This document shows positions 31,405 through 42,375 of a stretch of 64,000 bases of DNA, piece after piece. A program made the translations under genes and the position numbers. Every line of letters starts with the position of its first letter. The stretch's first letter is position 1. Source of the stretch: Dipteronia dyeriana (taxonomy: Eukaryota; Streptophyta; Magnoliopsida; Sapindales; Sapindaceae). The DNA is taken from positions 44,342,706-44,406,705 of the forward strand of contig CM065299.1 of the NCBI GenBank assembly GCA_032871835.1, written 5' to 3'. Below the pieces are notes generated by a model. The model did no database searches. It had not been told where the DNA came from and saw only the letters and a list, made by a program, of their open reading frames with translations.

Positions 31405-32400
31405 CTGGACGTAAGATCGTAGCACACAAAACTCTCAAACAAGGCTTCTACTGGCCGACCCTATTCCAAGACGCTCAGGCAGTTACGGATCAACATGGGG
31501 GTTGCCAGAGGATAGCTAATGATATAAAAAAGGCCTCTCGAACACTTGAAGAGTTTGTGATCACCTTGTCCAATCACCATATGGGGGCTAGACTTGATAT
31601 GCCTGCGACAACCAAAGGTGGGGCAAAGCAAACTGTTATGGCTGTAGATCACTTCACCAAATATGTTGAGGTAGAAACACTGGTGCATATAACCGAAGCC
31701 AATACGGTGAGCTTTATCAAGAAGAACATTATTTACCGGTTTGGGTTCCCAGACACGATAATTACTGATAACGGAACTCAGTTTGATAGTGACAATTTTA
31801 GAAACATGTGTCAGGATTTCAGCATAAAAATTTATTATTCCACACCAGCTCACCCTCAGACCAACAGTTAGACAGAAGCCGCAAACAAAATAATCAAGCA
31901 TACCTTAGAGGCAAAACTAGATGCCAAGAAAAGGAACTGGGCAGGCAAGTTGCATGAAGTTTTATGGGCATATCAAACCACATAAAGGAATTCGATAGGG
32001 GATACCCCTTATTCACTGGCGTTCAGGATAGAGGCAGTGATGCTATTGGAAGTAATTCATAAATTGCCAAAGGTGCATCTCTTCCATCACGAGTCAAACG
32101 CTGGCATGCTAGAATATAACTTAGACGAGTTGGAAAGAAAAAAATATATGTCAATAGTAAGGACCGCGGCCTAATAGAAAAGGGTCGCTAGATACTTTAA
32201 CTAACATGTCTAAATCAAAAGATTCCAACTCAGAGCTCTAGTTCTGAGGAGGGTGTCAACCAACACAAGAGATAAGTCAGCTGGAGCTCTGGCAGACAAA
32301 TGGGAAGGTCCATACAAGGTGGTCGGGTTGGCCGAACATGGGGCATACCTCCTTGCCCGATCAGAAGGAAGTGAATTACCCATGCTATGCAACGCCTAAT
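31405..32400 (+). pseudogene. T3 integrase
   Basis: The open core is 31557-31871: AVDHFTKYVEVET, FGFPDTIITDNGTQFDSDNF (second catalytic Asp), YYSTPAHPQTNS, then a TAG stop. The frame continues with TEAANKIIKHTL (Glu), EVLWAYQTT and a further stop, then LDELERKKYMS. The C-terminus runs to KVVGLAEHGAYLLARSEG. The first catalytic Asp region is altered. It is a different subfamily from T2, with many substitutions. Confidence 0.8.
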
Positions 32401-33435
32401 ACCTAAAACTGTTCTACCCTTAAGGGTCCCTCCGTTTTTCTTGTTTGTTTTTATTTCTTTAGAAATTGATTTTGCTTCGTAAGCTGATTATTTTGTGTTT
32501 CCTTTTAGCATCCAATGAAAGCCCCTTTTGAGGAAAAAAATTCAGAAATCAAGAGTAATGTTCTAAAACTTTGCTTTCGTAAACAAAAGTAATCTCAGAG
32601 CACCTAGAAATTGCTCAGTGTCGAGTGGGGGTGCCCAAGAGGCCCAGTGAGAGGGCCAAAAACATGTGTCGTAAAGATAGTGTACTCTCACCAAGACTAG
32701 CTGGGTGCAATAAAGCACTGCTAGGGCGCCTTCAGGTCTTAAGCGCCTGATGGGATGCGCCAAGAGTTGAACAAAACATAAGTATTTCTACTTAAAAACA
32801 AGAACAATCAAGACACCTGTTAAGTCAGTAAAATACGAGATGCTTTGTTGCAACGAATCTTGATCAATAGACTATTAGGAGACTTCCCAGTAACTTAGTC
32901 GACAGATAAAAGACAAGAGTCTATAAATTAGATACCATATAAATGAGTTATAAAAGAAAACTTTTTGACATAAAAGCAGTAAGATGATCGAGGGCTTGAG
33001 TAACCGATCGGCTAACCCGAGCAACTACCCCGACCCTGCCTATGCAAGGGTTATTACAAGCCCTGACATACGAAGATACTTGTCCAAAGTCAGGACAACT
33101 GACTTGGTATAGCTTGGGTTAATAAAACGTCCTAGTCAAATTAAAGAAATCGGGTGGAAGGATGTGATTACAACCGAAAAAATTAACTTATGTGTGGCTC
33201 GACGTGCATGGTTTAAGTTAACAAGCAGTTATAATCAGTCATAAACCGTTCAATTTTTTAGATGACTGTTGTTACCAGCTTGGGGCTTAGGTTATTACAA
33301 ATGCATAATGGGATAACCAATTCATATCAAGTCACTAGTTTATTCGAAAACATCAGAAAGAATAAAATGCATTTTTATTTATAAAATGGAGCAATTCAAA
33401 AGCAGCAGTTACACAGATAATGAGGTAAAAAACTC
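32401..33435. other. T3 spacer between integrase and antisense ORF
   Basis: No gene seen. It lies between two converging genes, as in T2. Sequence similarity to the T2 spacer is weak, and the AAGTATCTTATTAA repeats are not evident here. Confidence 0.55.
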
Positions 33436-36400
33436 TTAAGCATTTTGGGCTTTATAAGGACCACCAGGGCCAGTATCGTCAGGAGGAACATCATCGCAAT
33501 GGTCTTGGCTCAATTCTTCAAAATCTGGCAAAGTGATGTTATCCCCAGGCTCATTAGACATGAAGGAAGAGTAGTCCGTACCCAGTAAATGACTGACATC
33601 AACCCCCTTGGTTAAGGTGTCGCTTTCATCATTGGAGTTGAAAACCACCAAAAAAGAAATTGAAGGAAGCTCAAGATGCATAGGATGAGGATCCTTCCCG
33701 ATAGATCAACAGTAGGCCCTCCAGTAAATCCTCTGATTCCTTATAGCATCTATGGACTCATCATTGTGCTTCTTGATGGCTATGTCCCACTTGCGGCGAG
33801 TCTCCTCTGAAGATCTCTCATTGACCTAAAAAAAAGCCCCAGCATGGTTAGCCCCCTCTAGAATTCTCTCAGCATGATAATATCAAAAGTTGGGGATCTC
33901 TTGTAGTGGTCCACGTTTTGGACTTCAAGGGCTAACCTAGCCTCCTAAGAAATCACCTCCATACTAGCATGTTGTTGCTCCAAGTCCTTGGCTAGGTGTT
34001 CATAATGAATCCGAGACTTCTCAGATGCTTGTTGTGTTTCAAGCATGACCTGCTAGGTAGAAGTAAGCGTGTCTTGGGCAACCCAGGTATTTTCCTAGGC
34101 TTTCTTAACTGCTGTCTCAACAAGGATGACCCTCAACTCAAGTTAAGTATTTAGTTACCATCTTCTCTAGCTCACTATTCCTCGTGCTAAGATACCTAAG
34201 GGTTATCTCAGATACCGAAGCCCTTTTTGTACGTGGCTATGGTTTATCTTAGGGTAAGCTCAGTTGCAGCTTAGGCCTTTAGCTCCTCCTTGTACTGCTT
34301 AGCCTTAAAAGCACTGGCAGAAGAAGACTTGAGAGCATTATCTTTTTTAGTAAGAGCCTTATTCAACCGAGATATCTCCACAGTCTGCCTTTTCTGATCA
34401 GCCAATTCCACCACCTAAAAGAAAGGTAGGAGTTAGGAAAATCAAAAAGTAGGTGAGCAAAAGATGATGCGGCTGGAACTGACAAAAATTTCGTTGTTAA
34501 AAATCATATGGTCCCGTTCAGCAGCCCTGGCCTTTTTCCAGTAACCATTACCAATATAACCTTCACATGTCATTATGGAGCAAAGCATGGAGAGGGGGTC
34601 AACCCAAAAATTGCTTGGGTGAGGGGATCCAGAAGTTGGAGCATCTGGAATCACCGACGGGATGGATCGGTCCTAGCCAAAAGCAAAGGTAGACAGAAGT
34701 GTTATAGAGAGGGTCGATCCAGCATTGTATAGCGTCTGAGAGGCCATAATACTTTCATCAGCCTGAGAGGCAACCACAGGAGCTTCGTAACTTTGCCTCG
34801 CGGGAACTTGACCTTAACTGACACCATCCTTAAGAAGGGATCCAAGCAGTGTAACAGAGGAAATACCCCTATACTGGGTTGCTTGGACATCCTTAATTAA
34901 TTTGACTGCATACCCAGTTCTTGACTTCAACACTGGTCCAAGCATTTGTTTCTCCATAGCGTCTAGCAAATCTCCATCAAAAAATAGCACATCTGAGTTG
35001 CGTTCCTCATCATCAGAGTCTAAATCAATGAAGACTATCTGGCACTTAACCAAAAACTTCATGGGAGCCTTCCCAGGACAACAAACTGGGAGACCCATTG
35101 GGGAGCGATCGGGTTGAATTTGAGAAGGCAAGGGGCAAGTTGGAGGTATTGCTGCTTCTGTGCCCTTAGTTGGTTCAGATGGGACAGCGGAAGAAGTTGA
35201 AACAACCCGATTACCCTTTTCCTTTGACCATTGCTTCTTTAGAATCAACTTAGTTCAGGTCCCCTGATCATCCTTCTCCTCCTTATCCGAAAGACCGAGA
35301 TGGCAATGGATTTTTATCACTTGTAATCTCCCCCATTTACGGGTGGCCTTAAGGGCAGAAGATCCTTTGACTGTCTTGGCCACTTTATTACCAAGGACAT
35401 TGTCATCAGACCTGGTCTTATGGGATTTACCTCTATTCAGCTCCTCTGGACTCGGCCTATCCCTTGAGGACTTGTCTCCACTCGATCTTTCCCTGCTGAA
35501 ACTCTCACGGTCAGACCCTTCTGTGGAGGAATGTACCCGATCGGACTTATCTTTAGATGTTCCCTTTTGATCGCTTCGAGAAGGAGAGGCATTATGATTG
35601 CTTGCTACAGCTGGGTCAACATGAGCCATTAGGAAATCATGATCGGTCTCATTTTCATGTTCTACCAAATCATATTCTGGAGGAGCAATGCCTTCAGCCA
35701 CTTGATCAGCAGCTACTTTCTTGCTCACCCAATCAAGGTTCTTAGCCTTTTCGACTTGCTCTCCAACAATAATGTCTAGCTCATAAATGGAAAAATAAAG
35801 GCTTTACAGGAAGTAATGAGCAAACAAGAAACAATAATAATAATAAGCCACTACCATGAAAATTCAAAAATAAAGACTTACTACTCTTGAGCCGGGCGGA
35901 TATCTCGAGAAAGAGTCCCAATTCAACCAACTTTTTCTCTTAGTACAGATTACGGTGGTCCCTTACCTCCCAAGGAGACTGAACCAGCCTAACAACCGTG
36001 TTAGCCTATTCCCTGGTCATCACAGGCGTAGTCTTGTTCCACACCTCAGGACTATAAAAATGCCTTGAGACACTGCTCCGATTGAGTTGATGGGCAAGGT
36101 CAGCCACCATGACCTCACCCCAATCTCCGTTGACAAAGAACCAACTATTTTTTCAGTATTTGTTAGAAGATGGAAACCCCCAGATGAAACCCTTGTTGTC
36201 TTTATGAGTTGGAGGGGCAAGTTTTTCGTTGTAACCATAAGGGATCCAATTGCTCGGTGACGTCGACTGGAGATAAAAAGTTCCACCTATATTTGATCGA
36301 CATAAAGTGTAAAAATTACATATGTTCTAGGGGGTCGTGGGATGTTTTACCCCTAATCTTTTTCCAAAAATGCCATAGGCTGATCAACACCCGATACAAA

Positions 36401-36480
36401 TGGGGGGTCAATTGAGCAGGGGTAAGGTCCATGTCTGCCAAAAAATGAGTAATGAAAGGTTGCGAAGGGAAAGTGACACC
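33436..36480 (-). pseudogene. Antisense extra ORF of T3
   Basis: Minus-strand order is an N-terminal part (36316-36480: [19 protein letters not shown] and [14 protein letters not shown]) and a central domain with FIWGFPSS-like and NSWFFVNGDWG-like blocks (36000-36200, broken). It continues with EKKLVELGLFLEISARLK (about 35890-35940), a candidate intron, an Arg/Ser/Asp-rich region (35255-35728), VFIDLDSDDEERNSD (in 34814-35248), a second candidate intron and a coiled-coil tail (34100-34417). The middle and acidic blocks align with T2. The extreme N-terminus is lost at the A1 junction. It is probably nucleic-acid associated from composition; the function is unknown. Confidence 0.6.
35782..35880 (-). 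other. Candidate intron 1 of T3 antisense ORF
   Basis: On the minus strand GTAAGT follows the block EISARLKS at about 35880. The sequence is T-rich with TTATTATTATTATTG and ends at an AG near 35780 (ATGAGCTAG/ACATTATTG). The donor position equals that in T2 (after QISGYRRQC). The lengths differ (about 100 versus 81 bp), as expected for a tolerated intron. Confidence 0.5.
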
Positions 36481-37500
36481 TTGCTTAAAGACGCACATGC
36501 ATTCTGTAAAACCTGTGAAAATTGTCAAAAGTTAGGATCCATTTCCAAGCAAAACATGATGCCTTTAAACCCCATTCCTGTCATTGAAATATTTGATTAT
36601 TGGGGAATTGATGTTATGGGTCCATTTCCACCGTCATTTGGATTTTTGTACATTTTGGTTGCTGTTGATTATGTGTCAAAATGGGTTGAGGCAATTCCTT
36701 GTCGAAATAATGATCACAAAAGAGTAATTAAGTTTTTAAAGGAAAATCTTTTGAGTCGGTTTGGAATCCCTCGAGCAATTATCAGTGATGGAGGCAAACA
36801 CATTTGTAACAAGCCTTTTGAGTCTTTAATGAAGAAATATGGAGTCACACACAAAATTGCCACACCATACCACCCTCAAACAAGTGGTCAAGTTGAGTTA
36901 GCAAATAGGGAGATAAAACATATCTTGTAAAAAACGGTTAACCCTGATCGAAAAGATTGGTCTCTTACACTAAATGATGCACTTTGGGCTTACCGCACTG
37001 CATTCAAAACATCTTTGGCTATGTCTCCTTATCGTTTAGTCTATGGAAAACCTTGCCACTTACCTGTTGAACTTGAGAAAAAAACATATTGGGCCATTAA
37101 AGATTTCAATTCTAATCTAAATGATGTTGGTGAATTTCACAAGTTGCAAATAAATGAACTTGAAGAATTAAGAAATGATGCATATGAAAATGCAAAAATT
37201 CTTAAAGAAAAATCTAAAACCTTTCATGATAGACGAATTTTAAGAAGATCATTTGAAGTTGGTCAAAAGGTTTTGCTTTACAATTCTTGACTTCATTTAT
37301 TTCCTAGCAAATTGAAATCAAAACGGAGTGGTCCATTTGTTGTGAAACACATGTATCCATATGGTGCCCTTGACATTGAGAATCTTAGAAATGGTAATGT
37401 GTTAAAAGTAAATGGACAATGTGTGCAACCATTCTTAGAAAATGTTGATTTTCAAAATGACACTGATGTTCTTTTTTACCCTTGTTACAAAGGTGAGTAA
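36480..37500 (+). pseudogene. A1 integrase
   Basis: It has the zinc-finger Cys pair CKTCENC, then [25 protein letters not shown] and [11 protein letters not shown], so all three catalytic acids (D, D, E) are present. An in-frame TAA (about 36928) follows EIKHIL. The frame then resumes through [32 protein letters not shown], another stop (37288) and a C-terminus GPFVVKHMYPYGALDIE ending at 37500. The catalytic core is intact in 36400-36930; only stops inactivate it. Confidence 0.9.
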
Positions 37501-37720
37501 ACAAATCTTTTTTTCTTTTGAATTTATTTGTGTTTGTAATTATTATTTTTGTTTTTGTTTGCTTTTATGTTTTGAATTTTTACAGAATTAATTTCTAGGT
37601 TCAATTTTTGCTTGGTGTGTTTTGCTATATAACCCCGGTTAAGTGGCGGATAACGGTACTCTGTGACAATTCAAGTTGGTTTAATTCAGTTTCCTAAATA
37701 TCTGATCCCCAAAACAAGGC

Positions 37721-38038
37721 ATGGATGAAATTTTCAAAAACCTGGGAAAACATTTTCCATCCTTGCCCCAAAATGCTCTAAAAAAGATTTACAAAGCATG
37801 TTCCGAAAGATTATGCTTACTGATGATAAACAAACTTCCTGTTGAAATTCGCTGGTTGATTGAAGCTAAGGTACGTCTAGTAGGTGAGTCTGCTGATTCA
37901 TTTATATCTTACATGCCTGATTTTGGAAGAAGTAACCTTGTAAAAAAAATGAAGAGCAAAGAAGTTATAGGTTACTTGTCACAAATGTGCATGTACAACT
38001 TGCAACACACGTTGTTTTTCTTTAGGAATGGTGTCTAA
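37721..38038 (+). CDS. A1 downstream ORF 1 (unknown, Athila env-like position)
   Basis: 105 codons starting MDEIFKNLGKHFPSL, with no recognisable motif, signal peptide or membrane segment. Athila elements often carry an extra ORF after pol, sometimes called env-like, and this one occupies that place, 220 bp after the integrase stop. It overlaps the next ORF by 11 bp (ATGGTGTCTAA). It could be a remnant of one longer frame. Not recognised. Confidence 0.4.
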   Translation: MDEIFKNLGKHFPSLPQNALKKIYKACSERLCLLMINKLPVEIRWLIEAKVRLVGESADSFISYMPDFGRSNLVKKMKSKEVIGYLSQMCMYNLQHTLFFFRNGV

Positions 38039-38273
38039 TAATCGGGAAGATAAAATTTTATTCATTAGGCATGGTTTGTGTAGGGAGTCATTGGATAATA
38101 TCCTAACGACTCTTGATGCACATCCTAGTGGATATGTGCAAATGGCAATTGACCGATTATGGCCACAATTTCAAAAAGAATATGCACAATATAGTCTTGG
38201 GAATCTGACTTTAAAAGACCCTGTTTACCAATTTATAAGAAAATTGGATGGGAAGCATATCCCTGGCCCATAG
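38028..38273 (+). CDS. A1 downstream ORF 2 (unknown)
   Basis: 81 codons starting MVSNNREDKILFIRHGLCRE, overlapping ORF 1 in another frame. It contains DRLWPQFQKEYAQYSL and ends LDGKHIPGP. No membrane segment is visible. Either two overlapping genes or one gene split by a single-base shift near 38030; the smooth change of composition favours a shift. Not recognised. Confidence 0.4.
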   Translation: MVSNNREDKILFIRHGLCRESLDNILTTLDAHPSGYVQMAIDRLWPQFQKEYAQYSLGNLTLKDPVYQFIRKLDGKHIPGP

Positions 38274-39611
38274 AGGGCGTTGAAGCCGTTTATGGATGTA
38301 AAACCAGAGGAAGATTTGAGCCACAACCACAACTACCAGTAAATATCCTTTTGTTTTTATTATCTTTTTCCTTCCGCATTTAATGTCTTTTTTAATTATT
38401 GTTGTCTACTTTTGTTTTTTGAAAAGAGCAAGTAATGCAGAATTGATCTGAATCCCAGTTTGTGATTGTCCCACGGTTTTTATGCATTTTACTTTCCTAT
38501 ATTTTGTATTACTTTTGTTTTTTTGCAGGATTTTGCTGTCTTTCAAGTTTTTCAGGTGATATCTTCTAAACCTTACATCTTTCTAATGACATTGGGGACA
38601 ATGTCTCGTTCTGGTAAGAGGGAGGGGATATTTAATTCAATAACTTTTGTTTTTTTTTTAAAACTAACTTTTGACCATTTTTTTTGTAAAGATGGTTGAG
38701 TAAGGAGATCTTTTAGATACTTCTGAGACGCATCTTTACAGTTCTGATGCATTTTTCCTCTCTTCTGACTATTCAATTTATAAACTCCCCATTGTGATAT
38801 CAAAGACTAATCCTTTTGTTCATTAAGTCATCTTGAGAAATTTTTCAAACTATTCTAGACACACACGCTCATTGACACGTGATTATGTGCAGTAAGTTGA
38901 GATTTTACGATATTTTGTTCTTAAACATCATTCAAGGGTAACAACCGAAGGCAGTGGTCTTGTTTCAAAAAATATATAGTAATAATAATAATAATAAATC
39001 TGTGTGTTTTGACCAAAACTCTTACTTAGTAGTCGGGCCTCATGCCTTAGTAAGTATTGAGTGTTCACGTAAAACGGTGGGGTCTGGATAAAAATAAAGT
39101 GCAGTTTCGTAGCCTCTTTAACTCAAGCAATTAAGTCCGAGGGGTGCTTCAACACCTAATGCCCTAAGACCAACTGGTTTGGGAGTCATTGACCCAAAGC
39201 TCGTTACACAGGTTAAAGAAAAGGTTTAAGGGAATTGTACTAAAAAAAATCTGTAATCCGAGTAATTAAGCCTGTAGGAGTGTTTTAACTCTTAATGCAC
39301 TAAAGCCAACTGGTTTGGGAGTCAGTGGCCTAAAGCTCGCTACATGGATTAAAGATGGAATGTATGTTTCCAATTTTGTTACCTGATGAGATTTCAGAAT
39401 GAAAATGTTGTTTGATTTCAATTGAATCTCATAGTTATTGTGTTGATCTTTATTGAGCACAAGAAAGTTTGACTGATAACTCAATTGATGACTGGTTGTC
39501 AAAGGGTGAGAAAAGAGGTATGTGAGAGTTTGTCTATTTGGTAGTTTAGAGATTTGAATTTGAGTTTTTACTATTTTCATTTTAATTGCTAGAGACTAGC
39601 AGTAAGCTGGT
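38274..39611. other. A1 3' non-coding region
   Basis: No gene supported. T-rich runs (38640-38660) and an imperfect repeat of about 160 bp are present: TTAAGTCCGAGGGGTGCTTCAAC...TAATGCCCTAAGACCAACTGGTTTGGGAGTCA (39130-39190) recurs as TTAAGCCTGTAGGAGTG...CTTAATGCACTAAAGCCAACTGGTTTGGGAGTCA (39265-39325). It leads to the polypurine tract. Confidence 0.55.
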
Positions 39612-39620
39612 TGGGGGGTG
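39611..39620 (+). promoter_or_regulatory. Polypurine tract of A1
   Basis: TTGGGGGGTG lies just before TGATTAAC, the LTR start, as is usual for Athila. Confidence 0.7.
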
Positions 39621-39964
39621 TGATTAACTTTGAAAAGTGTACGTTTACTAAGGGAAAATATCATCATTTTACACTTCCAATATGATTAATTCCCCAATTT
39701 AGACATAATTTCGTTCGCTCGCTTAAATAAATGTGTTGTGCAGTAATCAATGTATTTTTCTTTGTATTTCAGAGGTAATTCAATCAATTCAAAATTATGG
39801 AGAAGTCAGAAGGCAAAACAAACATCGTTTTCAAGTTTAGAACGTCAAAAACCTTAGGAAGGCCACGAAGGGTATTTTTATAATTTTGACTATTCACTGT
39901 TCACATTTGACTTTCACTATTTATAGTTGACTTTCACTGTTCACAGTTGACATTCACTGTTCCT

Positions 39965-40190
39965 GATGATGTGGCACATTCCTATTGGCCCAAACTGCGA
40001 GTGCACCGTACACGCCGCTGCAGAGAATCACATTCTAAAAGTCAGTGCACTGTTTATAGTTTACTTTTTAGAAGATTATTGACCGACGATGTGGCACATT
40101 TCTATTGGGCTAAACTGTGAGTGCATCGTACACGTGCTACAGAGAATAATATTTTAGAAGCCGGTGCACTATTCACTATTCACCTTTACC
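39965..40190. repeat. About 120-bp tandem duplication in A1 LTR U3
   Basis: GATG(A)TGGCACATT(C/T)CTATTGG...AAACTG(C/T)GAGTGCA(C/T)CGTACACG...AGAGAAT occurs twice, with GTGCACT/TTCACTGTTCAC motifs between. Short TTCACTGTTCAC units also fill 39890-39960. It lies upstream of the TATA box, so it is in the promoter region. Confidence 0.75.
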
Positions 40191-40297
40191 GATGTTTTTA
40201 CTGTTCACTGTCACTGCTCACTATTCACTGATGACGTGGTGAAATCTAGACCCTTAATTCCAAATTCATCCGATGGTCAATTTTCATCCGTATTTTG

Positions 40298-40305
40298 TAT
40301 AAATA
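40298..40305 (+). promoter_or_regulatory. TATA box of A1 LTR
   Basis: GTATAAATAGGG, followed by a C/T-rich start region (CCTCTCCCCCTT), is a strong plant TATA context. Confidence 0.7.
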
Positions 40306-40521
40306 GGGGGGCCTCTCCCCCTTAATTTCCATATTCTAAATCCAAATTTGATATTAGATTTGTGAAATTCTCTATCTTTTGTTCTCAAATTCTCAGTTTA
40401 AATAAAATCACTATTTCCTAGTTAAATTATGTCTGGCTAATTTTATATAGATGGGGCCAAAGGTGATACTATTGGTATGGAAAATATGATCCAACTTTGG
40501 TAAGTTTATTATTTTTATGCT

Positions 40522-40820
40522 TTCTCCCCTCTAATCTTTGAGGAGTTTTTGACTCACTGTAGACAGACATATATTGTCTAGCATAGTGAGTACTTTTACC
40601 CATATCCATCAGAGAGTGGTTTCTCCCCTCTGATATTTGTGGAGTTTTAAACTCACTGTAAACAGACAGATATTGTCTTACATAATAGTACTTTTACCCA
40701 TATCTATCAGAGAGTGGTTTATCCCCTCTAATCTTTGTGGATTTTAAACTCACTGTAGACAGACAGATGTTGTCTAGCACAGTGAGTACTTTTACCCACA
40801 TCTATCAGAGAGTGGTCAGT
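40522..40820. repeat. Three tandem repeats of about 100 bp in A1 LTR
   Basis: The units start (T)CTCCCCTCTAATCTTTG/TCTCCCCTCTGATATTTG/TATCCCCTCTAATCTTTG at about 40522, 40623 and 40723. Each ends ATCAGAGAGTGGT. They lie downstream of the TATA box, so they are in the transcribed R/U5 part. Confidence 0.85.
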
Positions 40821-41079
40821 GGAGTGGAATACCATCCCATTAATCTGGACTAAATATTAATAATTGGATCATAATCGAATTACCAATAGTGGATCCTTTA
40901 TCCCCGATTTTAGTTTTAATTGATTTACATTTTATAACAAGCTTAGTAATTAATTTAGATAATTAATTCTACAAGGACAAGTGAACAACCTCTCTATGGT
41001 TTGACCCGGTCTTACCGGTTAATTTATTACTATGACACTCTTATACTTAGGAGTATGAACACTTACTTAGGATGTGTCA

Positions 41080-42375
41080 ATACCCCAGCTCTTCTATTCT
41101 CTTCTCTTATCAATAAATTTTTTTAATTCAGAAACCTCCATTGATGGAGCTCTGAGCACCATCAATGGAGTTATCACCGCCGACTGGTGAGTTGACGGAT
41201 AAAACCACCATAAAAATGTTCGTCCTATGCCAATCACTGTAACAGTAGTGATTGTTTTTAGTTTTGAGATGTGTGGAGAGAGAAAAGAAGCCAAATCCGA
41301 ACCTTTGTCGATCCTTTGTGAATTTGATGAAATCGATGGCACCAAAGAACTCGGTGTCGTCCAATCTTTTAGATTCGACTATCTCTGGAGTCGACGGGCA
41401 CCGTTGCTGGCTCGTCACTTTAACCATCGGTGGAGGTCGAACAGATCTCCATCGCGAAGAAAAAGAAGACGTAAAATGAATTAAGTCTCAGAAAAGCATG
41501 AATAAGCCTCGAAAACACATGAATAAGTCTAGAAAATGCGTGAATAAGTCTCGGGTACTCATAAATAAGTCTCAAAATGGAGCAAATAAGTAATCATAAA
41601 TTAAGTCTCGAATAAGAGTAATAAGTCTCGGGTATTCATTAATTAAGTCTTGAATAAGTGTAATAAGTCCCGGGTATTTATAAGTAAGTCTCGAAATTAA
41701 AAAAAAAACTCAACATCAGCTACTATTCATCTTCTCCGATTCAACAAACCCAAACCCAAACCGACCAATTCAAGATTCAAACAAACCCCCGTTCATATTC
41801 AACAAAGTCACAATTTACATCAAATTGACAACCATTTCATAATAAAAACCAAATTGAAAACTCAAAATTAACCAAATTGAAATTTATATCTCAAAATCAA
41901 CAAAATAAAATTTGAAAATAAAACCCTATCAAAACACTTTTTTTTTTCTAGAAATATTGTCTTCATTTGCCACTGTTCGGTGGCCGAGAACTTTCGTCAA
42001 ACTATCTCCGTCGAAGTGTTCGTTCATTAGACAATGAAAGAGAGAGAGAGAGTGCCTAAGAAGAGAAAAATAGAGAAAATGTTATAAAAGTTGTAAAAGT
42101 AAAATGAGGGGCATTTTGGTCAGTACACACTTTTAGGTGCTAACAAAATAACAGTTATAACTCATATTTGAAATTGTGCTATTTGGAACCATTCCCTCGT
42201 GTGGCCAATATCACTACTCATTTATTATTTAATATTCTAAATTTTATAATCACAAATAAAGTTTAGTTTATATTTGGTGTCAAATCACCTGTCTAAAAAC
42301 AGGGTCCCCTGCTTGAATCCTACAAGTGGGGAAAGCTTTTAATAAAATAATACATGGTCCCAAATTAATAGATAT
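41080..42375. other. Unassigned interval
   Basis: No gene model is supported. Overlapping short ORFs (41094-41484) share a GC-richer segment, but none has recognisable motifs. 41480-41700 is a degenerate short repeat (AATAAGTCTCG). 41700-41960 is an A/C-rich tract with CAAATTGA-type words. A (GA)n run lies at about 42032-42048. It may be a remnant of a DNA transposon that has captured sequence; terminal repeats were not found. Confidence 0.4.
41480..41697. repeat. Degenerate AATAAGTCTCG repeat
   Basis: About ten copies of (A/T)AA(A)TAAGTCTCG, alternating with GGTATTCAT or AAAACACATG spacers. Confidence 0.7.

Larger units (their letters stand above)
31405..36480 (+). mobile_element. Tat-type Ty3/gypsy element T3, fragment
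   Basis: Plus-strand order is integrase (31405-32400), spacer (32401-33435) and the antisense extra ORF (encoded on -, 33436-36480). It lacks everything upstream of the integrase zinc finger and, on the right, the LTR, where Athila A1 begins. It has the same architecture as T2 in mirror image. Confidence 0.75.
36480..41079 (+). mobile_element. Athila-type Ty3/gypsy element A1, 3' half
   Basis: The order is integrase (from the zinc finger), two overlapping downstream ORFs, a 1.3-kb non-coding region, a polypurine tract and a 3' LTR (39621-41079). The integrase tail with [16 protein letters not shown] and [16 protein letters not shown] is characteristic of the Athila lineage. The 5' half is missing; A1 starts directly in the T3 antisense ORF, so the junction is a deletion or recombination rather than a clean insertion. 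Confidence 0.85.
39621..41079 (+). repeat. 3' LTR of A1 (about 1459 bp)
   Basis: It begins TGATTAACTTTG (the start could be 2 bp earlier) and ends GGATGTGTCA, with TGA/TCA ends. It contains a promoter (TATAAATA at 40298-40305), a duplicated block (about 39965-40190) and three 100-bp repeats (40522-40820). The sequence after 41079 has no relation to A1. Confidence 0.75.

Noticed and set aside
41227..41484. Possible host gene exon
   Set aside because: Open frames on both strands with no recognisable domain, no splice pattern and no conservation evidence.
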